Positions 42,809 to 50,396 of a stretch of 64,000 nucleotides of DNA are shown piece after piece; position 1 is the stretch's first letter; each line of letters begins with the position of its first letter. The DNA is from DASYKT01 sp035995185 (lineage in GTDB: Bacteria > Acidobacteriota > Blastocatellia > Pyrinomonadales > Pyrinomonadaceae). The translations under genes and the position numbers were made by a program. The stretch is from contig DASYKT010000012.1 in assembly GCA_035995185.1 (NCBI GenBank), forward strand, positions 35,892-99,891, written 5' to 3'. The notes under the pieces are model-generated. The model ran no database searches and was not told the DNA's origin. It worked only from the letters and a program-made list of their open reading frames with translations.

Positions 42809-43840
42809 ATGCGTCGCCGCCGATTCTTAATTTACTGTTCAGGTGGGCTGCTGATAGTTTTGGCTTGTCTGCAGGGCTTCGGACAGAGCAGGTCGAATGC
42901 TTCGGGCAACGGGGGGATCCATACCATCCAGGGCCGCATATATCTGCCCAACGGGCGCAGCATCGACGAGGCCGTCAGGGTCAGACTGCAAAGCACCAAC
43001 TTTACTCCTATGTCGGTCGATACCGACCGGAGCGGCACTTTTATCTTTAGCTCGATAGCGCCGGGAAGCTACAGCATCGTGGTAGAAGCCGGCGAGGCTT
43101 TTGAAACCGCGTACGAGTATGTCGTCATCGACCCCCAGGTAAAGATCGAGGGGGTGCCGGTCGTCGTCCTGCCCAAGGTGGTCAACGTTCCCGTCTACCT
43201 GCAATTTAAAAAAGCGGTGCGCGAAGCCGTCGGAGTTTATAACGCCAAGATGGCCGTCATTCCTAAGGAGGCGATGAAGCGCTACGAAAACGGCCTGAAG
43301 CTTATTCAGACCGGAAAAAATGAGGAAGCGCTGGCCGAATTAAGACAGGCGGTGGCGCTTTACCCCAACTTCAGCTTTGCTTATACCGAGATCGGCAAAT
43401 TGTGCCAGGCGCTCGGCAGAATGACCGAGGCGGAAAGCGCTTTTCGTTCCTCGCTGGGCATCGATTCGCGTGAGTATGAAGCCAAGATACGCCTGGGTTA
43501 CATACTGCTGAGCAAGAATGAATTTCCCGACGCGCAAAAAGAACTTGAGGAAGCCAAGTCTCTCAACCAGTCGGCCGCCGCGCCGCCGTATTATCTCGGT
43601 CTCCTGTATTTTCGCCAGCGCAAATTCACCGACGCCAAGACCGAATTCGAATTGACCGAAAAATTAAAAGGCCTCAAGGATTACCCGCTGGCCCATTACT
43701 ATCTCGGCGGCATCTACTGGAGCGAAAAGCAATATAAAAAAGCCGTGGACGAATTGGAAAAATATCTTCAGATAGATCCTAACGCCAAAGATGCCGAGCA
43801 GACGCGCAAGGCCATTCAGGAATTGAGAACTAAAAACTAG
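42809..43840 (+). CDS. Exported TPR protein with carboxypeptidase-regulatory-like domain
   Basis: 343 residues from the ATG at 42809. A signal peptide (ending near GFGQ) precedes a CarboxypepD_reg-like beta-sandwich (about 35-120: IQGRIYLPNGRSIDEAVRVR, GTFIFSSIAPGSYSIVVEAG), then about five TPR repeats (GLKLIQTGKNEEALAELRQA, SFAYTEIGKLCQALGRMTEA, YEAKIRLGYILLSKNEFPDA, and further). Probably periplasmic, involved in protein assembly or binding. The stop codon TAG overlaps the AGGGG that serves the HD gene, so these two are coupled. Confidence 0.86.
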   Translation: MRRRRFLIYCSGGLLIVLACLQGFGQSRSNASGNGGIHTIQGRIYLPNGRSIDEAVRVRLQSTNFTPMSVDTDRSGTFIFSSIAPGSYSIVVEAGEAFETAYEYVVIDPQVKIEGVPVVVLPKVVNVPVYLQFKKAVREAVGVYNAKMAVIPKEAMKRYENGLKLIQTGKNEEALAELRQAVALYPNFSFAYTEIGKLCQALGRMTEAESAFRSSLGIDSREYEAKIRLGYILLSKNEFPDAQKELEEAKSLNQSAAAPPYYLGLLYFRQRKFTDAKTEFELTEKLKGLKDYPLAHYYLGGIYWSEKQYKKAVDELEKYLQIDPNAKDAEQTRKAIQELRTKN

Positions 43841-43850
43841 GGGTGCTCAC

Positions 43851-45137
43851 GTCGAAAAGATATACCGGGATCCGGTTCACAATATAATTCGCCTCGCCGC
43901 GGATTCAGCCGAAGGGCAGCTCTTGATCGACCTGATCGATACGCCTGAGTTTCAGCGCCTTCGCCGCATCAGGCAGCTCGGCATCGGATTTTTTACCTAT
44001 CAGGGCGCGGAACATTCACGTTTTACTCACAGTCTTGGCGCGCTCCACCTCGCCAATCGCATTCTCGATAAACTTCAGCCGAAATACAATATACCCGCCA
44101 AGCAGCGCACCGCGGTGATGGCGGCCGCACTGCTGCACGACATCGGCCACGGCCCTTTTTCGCATTTGATCGAAAGCATCCTCGGATTTCATCATGAGGA
44201 TTGGACGGTGAAAACCGTCTTGAGCGATGAGACGGAGGTGGGAAAACTGCTTCGCGCTTTTTCCGCGGAGCTGCCGGAAAGTGTTGCCGCTATCATCGGC
44301 GGCACTTTTCAGCCGGTCGCATTGGCCCAACTGATCTCTTCGCAATTGGATGTCGACCGGATGGATTACCTTCTCCGCGACTCTCTGATGACGGGTGTGA
44401 AATACGGCATTTACGATCTGGAATGGATCATCCGCAGTCTTGAGATCGATACCGAGAACGACCGGCTTTATCTCTCCGCGCGCGGGCTTTATGCCGTCGA
44501 AGATTACCTGCAAGCCAGGTATTATATGTTCCGCCAGGTTTATTTCCACCGCACTTTGCGTTCGGCCGAAGCGATCCTGCGTTCGCTATTTAGGCGCGCG
44601 CTGGAAATATGCTCTAACGGCGGCAATATCTGGCATGCCGAAAATTCCGCCTTTAGCAAAGTGCTGCACCGCCGCGAACTCAGCCTGGCCGACCATATCG
44701 AACTCGACGATCACGACGTCATCTTTCATATCAAACGCTGGACGCAAGCGGACGACCCCGTACTGCGGGACCTGAGCCGGCGTTTTATCCACCGCCGTTT
44801 GTTCAAGGCCTTTGATCTGGACATGCCTGAAGGCGAAAGAACGCAGTTTATCGAAGCCGCATTTAAAGTTGTTGCGGAAGCCGGGTTTGATCCCGAATAT
44901 TATTTGATCGAAGACCGGGCCGGCGATATCCCCTATTATTTTTACACCTCCGAAAAAGCCGAACCGAAAGCTCTGATCTATGTTCAGGACGGTTTTTCGC
45001 GCCCGCAGATCCGCGAGATATCAGAGATCAGCGCGGCGGTCCGCGGTTTGCAAAAAGGCTACCAGATCCACCGGCTCTGTTTTCCGCCCGAGGTAGAAGA
45101 AAAGATCTCCGCCTTATACCAGAAAACAGTAGTTTGA
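43851..45137 (+). CDS. HD-domain phosphohydrolase (dNTPase-like)
   Basis: 428 residues if read from codon 43851. Conserved family N-terminus VEKIYRDPVHNIIRL and IDTPEFQRLRRIRQLGIGFF are followed by AEHSRFTHSLG, the HD motif LLHDIGHGPFSH and SQLDVDRMDYLLRDS with the last metal ligand. The family includes dNTP triphosphohydrolases and SAMHD1-like enzymes. The start is odd: the family's N-terminus begins at a GTC codon, no ATG, GTG or TTG occurs between the last upstream stop and TTG 43923, and AGGGG lies 7 bases before the GTC. TTG 43923 would cut away the conserved DPVH box. Either a non-standard start or a base error is likely. Confidence 0.87.
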   Translation, partial: VEKIYRDPVHNIIRLAADSAEGQLLIDLIDTPEFQRLRRIRQLGIGFFTYQGAEHSRFTHSLGALHLANRILDKLQPKYNIPAKQRTAVMAAALLHDIGHGPFSHLIESILGFHHEDWTVKTVLSDETEVGKLLRAFSAELPESVAAIIGGTFQPVALAQLISSQLDVDRMDYLLRDSLMTGVKYGIYDLEWIIRSLEIDTENDRLYLSARGLYAVEDYLQARYYMFRQVYFHRTLRSAEAILRSLFRRALEICSNGGNIWHAENSAFSKVLHRRELSLADHIELDDHDVIFHIKRWTQADDPVLRDLSRRFIHRRLFKAFDLDMPEGERTQFIEAAFKVVAEAGFDPEYYLIEDRAGDIPYYFYTSEKAEPKALIYVQDGFSRPQIREISEISAAVRGLQKGYQIHRLCFPPEVEEKISALYQKTVV

Positions 45138-45175
45138 TAAATATAACGTGAATCCTATTATCTATTGGATCTTTA

Positions 45176-45311
45176 AATTGCCGCTAGCTTTAGCTAGTGG
45201 TGCAAAATGCTTTCAACAACTGGGCTTTAGCCCAAAATAAAAAGGATTGGGCTAAAAGCCCAGTCATAAAATTTAGCTTTTATTATCCACTAGCTAAAGC
45301 TAGTGGCAATT
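45176..45311. repeat. REPIN-like element, family B copy 3
   Basis: 136 bp with end palindromes CCGCTAGCTTTAGCTAGTGG and CCACTAGCTAAAGCTAGTGG plus the inner GGGCTTTAGCCC / GGGCTAAAAGCCC pair. It is placed directly against the 5' end of the TonB-domain gene. Confidence 0.88.
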
Positions 45312-45327
45312 GATAAATCGTATTCTT

Positions 45328-46209
45328 TTGGACAGTGCAAAGAAAAAATTAAGGCGAACCTTATTGGCGCTCCTGTGTTGTTTTTTGCTGACCGCGCTAA
45401 ACCCGCTTAACACTGCCGCGCAGCAAAAAACGTTGGCCGTGATCAAAGCCGATAAGAGCGAAGCGACCCGGCAGTTAAGCTCGCTGCTGGAAAGTTCATT
45501 GGAAACTTCTTTCCGGCTTTCCGATCCGGAACTGGCGGAGCAGGTGGTAAGTTCTTCCGCTTCGGGCGGCGTAAAAGATCTTTTTAATCTTTCTTTAGAG
45601 TCGGCGAAAAATATCGGCCTCGGTATCGGATGCGATCTTTACATTCTCCTGCGGTCGGAAAATCTGCGCCGCTCGTCTTCTAAAAAAGACGCCTATTACG
45701 AAGCGTACCTGGTGGCGTTTCTTATCGACGGCCGCACCGGCGAATTACTGGCCTGGAAAGATCTGGCGGCTGAAGCCGACGAAGCCTCGCTGGCCGATAA
45801 AGCGCTGTTAGCTTTATTTAAGGATTTTGCCGTGCAGGTTCCCGGCCTCATAAAAGGGGGCTTCGCAGCGGAGCAAAAAAACACTTTCGACACATCTCTT
45901 TTCCAGATCGCGGGCGATGGCGAACGCGGGCTTCGCACGCCTCTGCCCTTCCAACGATTTAGCCCCGTCTCGACCGCGGCCGCGCAGCATCTTCGCATTG
46001 AGGCCGTAGTGGATATCGAGGTGGCCATCGATGCAAGAGGTTATATTACGGGTACGCGCATCCTGCGCTGGGCCGGGTTCGGCCTTGATGAAACGGTCAC
46101 TGAAACCGTCCGTAAAATGAATTTTCGCCCCGCTATTTTGGAAGGAAAAGCGATCCCCGCCCGTTTTCTGCTGCGCTATAATTTCCGCGTACCGGTTGAG
46201 AAAAAGTAG
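45328..46209 (+). CDS. Exported TonB C-terminal-domain protein
   Basis: 293 residues from the TTG at 45328 (MDSAKKKLRR...). An upstream TTG at 45310 lies inside the REPIN end, so the later start is preferred. The signal segment is TLLALLCCFLLTALNPL, ending near TAAQ. The middle (about 30-180) resembles a CsgG/TolB-like periplasmic fold: DLYILLRSENLRR, YLVAFLIDGRTGELLAWKDL. The C-terminal ~80 residues show the TonB C-terminal pattern: VVDIEVAIDARGYITGTRIL, ETVTETVRKMNFRPAILEGK. There is no Pro-rich spanning region, so it may be a periplasmic or outer-membrane component rather than a classical TonB. Confidence 0.78.
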   Translation: MDSAKKKLRRTLLALLCCFLLTALNPLNTAAQQKTLAVIKADKSEATRQLSSLLESSLETSFRLSDPELAEQVVSSSASGGVKDLFNLSLESAKNIGLGIGCDLYILLRSENLRRSSSKKDAYYEAYLVAFLIDGRTGELLAWKDLAAEADEASLADKALLALFKDFAVQVPGLIKGGFAAEQKNTFDTSLFQIAGDGERGLRTPLPFQRFSPVSTAAAQHLRIEAVVDIEVAIDARGYITGTRILRWAGFGLDETVTETVRKMNFRPAILEGKAIPARFLLRYNFRVPVEKK

Positions 46210-46303
46210 CGCCAGCGTCTCGCTGGCAGTCGCGGGGGCGTCCCGCCCGCGCAAATCTGACGGGCGGGACGCCGTCAGGACAGCCGCCGAGACGGCGGCG
46301 CTA
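46206..46303. repeat. Palindromic repeat, family F
   Basis: About 98 bp framed by gtagcgcc and ggcgctac, with inner hairpins GCCAGCGTCTCGCTGGC, GGGGCGTCCCGCCC / GGGCGGGACGCC and GCCGCCGAGACGGCGGC. It begins inside the TonB-domain gene stop codon. A half copy lies at 62529-62573. Confidence 0.8.
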
Positions 46304-46371
46304 CAGTCGGAATTTAATGTCTTTCGACCCGCTTTATGCTAAAGTTAAGACATATTTAACAGGATAAAGTG

Positions 46372-47226
46372 ATGTCTTCAATTCACCGTTCGCAAGCTCC
46401 GGAGTTTCAGAAAGCCTTCGATTATCCTTTTTACTCGGAAGATATTCCGGACATTGAGGTGGAAGAAGGGCGGTTCGTTGTGCGTTTTGCCCGCACCGCG
46501 GAGGAGGTCGACGCGGCATTCCGCCTGCGCTTCGAAGTTTTCAATCTCGAGCTTAACGAGGGCCTGGAATCTTCTTACCTGACCGAACGCGATGAGGACG
46601 ATTTCGATCAAACTTCTCATCACCTCCTGGTCATCGAAAAAGACACCAACGAAGTTATCGGCACCTACCGCGTCCGCACCTATGAAATGGCGCAGCGCCG
46701 TCACGGGTTTTACACCCAGCAGGAATTCGATCTCAAAAACCTTCCGCTCGAAGTTCTCCAGCAATCGGTCGAGATCGGGCGCGCTTGTATCGACCGCCAT
46801 TTTCGCAACACAAAAGTGCTTTTCCTGCTCTGGAAAGGCCTGGCGATGTACGTTCTCTATTCCAAGGCGCGCTATCTTTTCGGCTGCTGCTCTCTTTTCA
46901 CGCAGGATTGCACCGAAGGGAAACGCGCTTTCCGCATGTTCGAACGCGACGGCTATATGCTGCAGGAAAAATTTCGCGTGGAACCGCGCGAAGCCTGCGC
47001 CTGTCACGAAAAAGATTTTCTCACGCCTGATTCCGCGGAGGATGTCGAGCTTCCCCGTCTTTTCAAAACCTACCTGCGCATAGGAGCGCGCGTTTGCGGC
47101 GAACCCGTTATCGACCGCCAATTTAAAACCATAGATTTCTTTGTCATCTTCGACGTTAAGACGATCGAAGAAAGATACTACAAAATGTTTTTCTCGCAAT
47201 TCGAAGATATCTTTCCGCAATCATGA
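46372..47226 (+). CDS. GNAT-fold acyltransferase, OlsB/PlsC-partner type
   Basis: 284 residues from the ATG at 46372 (AGGA 7 bases upstream). The sequence matches the OlsB/hemolysin-like N-acyltransferase family: RFVVRFARTAEEVDAAFRLR, FEVFNLELNEGLESSYL, VIGTYRVRTYEMAQ, VEIGRACIDRHFRNTKVLFL, LFGCCSLFTQ and the C-terminal YLRIGARVCGEPVIDRQFKT. In the known pathway the enzyme acylates ornithine (or another amine) with a 3-hydroxyacyl-ACP. The next gene overlaps by 4 bases (ATGA) and encodes an OlsA/PlsC-type acyltransferase, so together they should form an aminolipid. Confidence 0.87.
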   Translation: MSSIHRSQAPEFQKAFDYPFYSEDIPDIEVEEGRFVVRFARTAEEVDAAFRLRFEVFNLELNEGLESSYLTERDEDDFDQTSHHLLVIEKDTNEVIGTYRVRTYEMAQRRHGFYTQQEFDLKNLPLEVLQQSVEIGRACIDRHFRNTKVLFLLWKGLAMYVLYSKARYLFGCCSLFTQDCTEGKRAFRMFERDGYMLQEKFRVEPREACACHEKDFLTPDSAEDVELPRLFKTYLRIGARVCGEPVIDRQFKTIDFFVIFDVKTIEERYYKMFFSQFEDIFPQS

Positions 47227-47981
47227 AAACGGTTCGCGCAGCTCTGCGATTTGCGGCTTTGATCGCGCTGACTCTCGGCATCTACGCCCTCTGGCTGGCG
47301 GGTCAGCCCTTGGCGATACTGGTGGAAAACACTCGTTTCTGGCGTGAATGGATCTTTGAGCACTGGTCGAAAACTTTTGTGCGTATCTTCGGAATGAAGA
47401 TAACCGTCATCGGCACGCCGCCGCGCCCGCCCTTCTTTTTGGTCAGCAATCACCTCGGCTACGCGGACATCCCGGCTTTGAGAAGCGTTTTGGAATGCGT
47501 CTATGTCGCCAAGGGCGATATTCGGACGTGGCCGGTGGCGGGAACGATCGTGAGCAGTTTCGGCATCATCTTTATCGACCGGCATAACCGCCGCGATATT
47601 CCCCGCGCCGGCGAAGAGATCCTGGAAACGCTCCGCCGCGGCGAAGGGGTGGCGGTCTTTCCCGAAGGCACCAGCTGGCACGGCCGCGAAATATTAAAAT
47701 TCAATTCTTCGTTCCTGGAATTTGCCGCGCAAGCCGAGCTGCCCGTTCATTACGCCAGCATTCGCTACGAGACGCCCGAAGGCTGGCCCCCGGCATCGGA
47801 ATCGGTTGCCTGGTGGCGCGACGAAGACACCTTCGGCGGCCACATATTCCAGCTTTTTAAGGTCCCGCATTTCGAGTGCACCATCGTCTTTGGCGAAAAA
47901 CCGATACGTTCCGCCGACCGCAAAGAGTTGGCGGAAAAACTTAAAGAAGCCGTCGAACGGCAATTTGTCCCGATGTCTTAA
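47223..47981 (+). CDS. PlsC/OlsA-like 1-acylglycerol-phosphate acyltransferase
   Basis: 252 residues. An N-terminal membrane segment (about 8-28) anchors a PlsC domain with the HxxxxD motif NHLGYAD (H77, D82) and the FPEGTSWHG motif III. This is the expected second enzyme for ornithine-lipid-type synthesis (OlsA adds a fatty acyl chain to the hydroxyl of the first acyl group), inferred from the 4-base overlap with the OlsB-like gene. A conventional lysophosphatidate acyltransferase is possible. M13 peptidase starts 88 bases downstream. Confidence 0.88.
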   Translation: MKTVRAALRFAALIALTLGIYALWLAGQPLAILVENTRFWREWIFEHWSKTFVRIFGMKITVIGTPPRPPFFLVSNHLGYADIPALRSVLECVYVAKGDIRTWPVAGTIVSSFGIIFIDRHNRRDIPRAGEEILETLRRGEGVAVFPEGTSWHGREILKFNSSFLEFAAQAELPVHYASIRYETPEGWPPASESVAWWRDEDTFGGHIFQLFKVPHFECTIVFGEKPIRSADRKELAEKLKEAVERQFVPMS

Positions 47982-48069
47982 AATTTACGCCGTCCCGATT
48001 GAAACCTTGACCACCGGGTGGCGTATAATCAGGTTACCAAAACTACATTTTTACCAAGGAGAAATTAGA

Positions 48070-50085
48070 ATGCTCTTGAACCGCTTTGCCGCAATTCTGG
48101 TGATACTTGCCGTTTGCACTTCTATGTTTGCGCAAACCAAGCCTTTTGACACGGCCAGGATGGATACCGGAACCCTGGCCTGTGACAACTTTTTTCAGTA
48201 TGTGAACGGGACCTGGCTGAAAAATACGGAGATCCCGGCCGACCGTTCCAGCACGGGCAGCTTTCAGCTGCTGGGAGACCGCAATACGGATGTGCTCCAC
48301 GACATTCTGGAAAACGCCGCCAAAACAAAATCGCCTAAGGGCAGCGACCTGCAGATGATCGGCGACTTTTACGCCACCTGTATGGACGAAGCGCGCCTTG
48401 AGGCCTACGGTTTGAAAGGCCTCAAACCCTGGTTCAAGAAGATAGGCAAGATCAAGGACGGCAAAGGCGTAATGAAAACCGTCGCCGGGTTTCATAAAGC
48501 CGGCATCCCGGCGATCTTCAATTTCGGCGCCAGCCCCGATCTGAACAAGAGCACGATGAATATCGCCAACACGGGCCAGGGCGGGCTGAGTCTTCCGAAC
48601 AAAGAGTACTACACCAAGGATGACGACAAATCGAAAGAAACGCGCGATAAATTTGTCGCTCACATGACCAAAATGTTCACGCTGGCGGGCGACGCCCCCG
48701 ATAAAGCAGCGGCTAACGCACAGACGGTCATGAAGCTGCAGATGCGCCTGGCGAATGCCTCACGCACGCCGGTGGAAAACCGCAATCCCAAGCTCAGCGA
48801 CAACAAGATGACCCTCGCGGACGCGAGCAAATTAGCGCCTAACGTCGGCTGGGAAACTTATATTGTGGAGCGCGGGGCTCCCGCCGTCACCGACATTAAC
48901 GTGTCAAATCCCACTTTTCTTAAAGAAGTGAATGCGATGCTGAGCGATGTTCCGGCCGAGGAGTGGAAAGCCTATCTGCGCTGGAACGCGTTGAATTCCG
49001 CCGCGCCTGCCCTTCCCAAAGCATTTGCCGACGAGAACTTTGATTTCTTTGGCCGGACGATGTCCGGCGCCAAGGAACAGCAGCCGCGCTGGCGCCGCTG
49101 TGTGAACGCGACCGACAATACGCTGGGCGAAGCCTTGGGCATGCAGTACGTTAAGACGAACTACACGCCGGAAGCGAAAAAGCGCATGGACGAGCTTATC
49201 GACAATTTGATGGCCGCGCTTCACGACCGGATAATGCACCTGGAATGGATGGGCGATGACACCAAGAAACAGGCCACCGAAAAATTGGCGGCTTTCGGCC
49301 GCAAGATCGGCTACCCCGACAAACTTCGCGGTTATGCCGGACTCTCCATCTCGCGCAAATCGCATCTGCAAAATCTGCTCGCGACATCGCAATTTCAGAT
49401 CGCCCGCAATTTAAAAGACATCGGCCAGCCGGTCGACCGCTCCCGCTGGGGCTTTACGCCGCCGACGGTCAATGCGTCTTACAGCCCGCAGTTTAATATG
49501 ATCACCTTCCCGGCCGGCATTTTGCAGCCGCCGTTCTTTAATTTCTCGGCAGATGACGCGGTCAATTACGGCGCCATCGGCGGTGTGATCGGCCATGAGA
49601 TCTCGCACGGCTTTGACGATCAGGGCAGCCAGTTCGACGCGGTCGGCAACCTGCGTATGTGGTGGACGCCGGAAGACCGCAAGAATTTTGAGGAGAGGGC
49701 CAATTGCGTAGTCGAGCAGTTCAATGGTTTTGACGTGGGCCAGAATCTCAAGATCAACGGCAAACTTACGCTCGGTGAAAACATCGGCGACCTTGGCGGA
49801 TTGAATATCGCCTATGACGCCTATCAAAGGTCGCTCAAAGGAAAACCGAAACCGGCGGATATCGACGGCTTTACCGCTGATCAAAGGTTCTTCCTCGGCT
49901 GGGCGCAGGTCTGGGGCTCCAAGATGCGCGATGAAGCGATCCGCCAGCAGGTGCTGGGAAATCCGCATGCCGATGCCCGTTTCCGCGTGATCGGGCCGCT
50001 TATGAATATGCCGGAATTTGCCCAGGCTTTCGGATGTAAATTACCGGATAAAATGGTCAGCCCGAAACCCTGCAAGATATGGTAG
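48070..50085 (+). CDS. M13-family metallopeptidase (PepO/neprilysin-like)
   Basis: 671 residues from the ATG at 48070 (AAGGAG upstream). Signal peptide about 1-22 (LVILAVCTSMFA). The family zinc motif HEISH is at H509-H513 with the third ligand E570 in GENIGDLGG; the substrate motif NASYSPQFNMITFPAG and the conserved FQYVNGTWL N-terminus are present, and the C-terminus ends CKLPDKMVSPKPCKIW. M13 enzymes are zinc endopeptidases of extracytoplasmic peptides. It stands alone with a long repeat downstream. Confidence 0.93.
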   Translation: MLLNRFAAILVILAVCTSMFAQTKPFDTARMDTGTLACDNFFQYVNGTWLKNTEIPADRSSTGSFQLLGDRNTDVLHDILENAAKTKSPKGSDLQMIGDFYATCMDEARLEAYGLKGLKPWFKKIGKIKDGKGVMKTVAGFHKAGIPAIFNFGASPDLNKSTMNIANTGQGGLSLPNKEYYTKDDDKSKETRDKFVAHMTKMFTLAGDAPDKAAANAQTVMKLQMRLANASRTPVENRNPKLSDNKMTLADASKLAPNVGWETYIVERGAPAVTDINVSNPTFLKEVNAMLSDVPAEEWKAYLRWNALNSAAPALPKAFADENFDFFGRTMSGAKEQQPRWRRCVNATDNTLGEALGMQYVKTNYTPEAKKRMDELIDNLMAALHDRIMHLEWMGDDTKKQATEKLAAFGRKIGYPDKLRGYAGLSISRKSHLQNLLATSQFQIARNLKDIGQPVDRSRWGFTPPTVNASYSPQFNMITFPAGILQPPFFNFSADDAVNYGAIGGVIGHEISHGFDDQGSQFDAVGNLRMWWTPEDRKNFEERANCVVEQFNGFDVGQNLKINGKLTLGENIGDLGGLNIAYDAYQRSLKGKPKPADIDGFTADQRFFLGWAQVWGSKMRDEAIRQQVLGNPHADARFRVIGPLMNMPEFAQAFGCKLPDKMVSPKPCKIW

Positions 50086-50102
50086 GAATGAGCTTGTCTT
50101 TT

Positions 50103-50290
50103 ACCGCGTCAGCGGTACTGTGAATGTAGCCGTGGATTTTAATCCACGGTAATAGGAATGAAAACATATGCGTCGCGTGAGCGACGGGTGAAACCAAAAA
50201 ATCATCCGTCGCTAATGCGACGCATATCATTATCTTTACGTTTCCGTGGGTTAAAACCCACGGCTACTATCAGATGGTCGCTACGCGACC
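50103..50290. repeat. Composite palindromic repeat, family D copy 2
   Basis: Hairpins in the same order as at 25712-25886: ACCGCGTCAGCGGT, CGTGGATTTTAATCCACG, GCGTCGCGTGAGCGACG, CGTCGCTAATGCGACG, CGTGGGTTAAAACCCACG and GGTCGCTACGCGACC. It follows the M13 gene stop codon. Confidence 0.8.
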
Positions 50291-50340
50291 ACAAAGAAAT
50301 ATATTTTTTCGCACTGACAGCACAGTGTCGATCCCAAACT

Positions 50341-50373
50341 AAAAAAGGCTGAAGGATTTCCTTCAGCCTTTTT
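50341..50373. terminator. Bidirectional terminator closing the rpoC and M13 transcription units
   Basis: A-run, GGCTGAAGGA, loop ttt, TCCTTCAGCC, T-run; a near-perfect stem 24 bases beyond the rpoC stop codon (minus strand). Confidence 0.93.
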
Positions 50374-50396
50374 CATTTTCAACTTTAACGAGTCGC

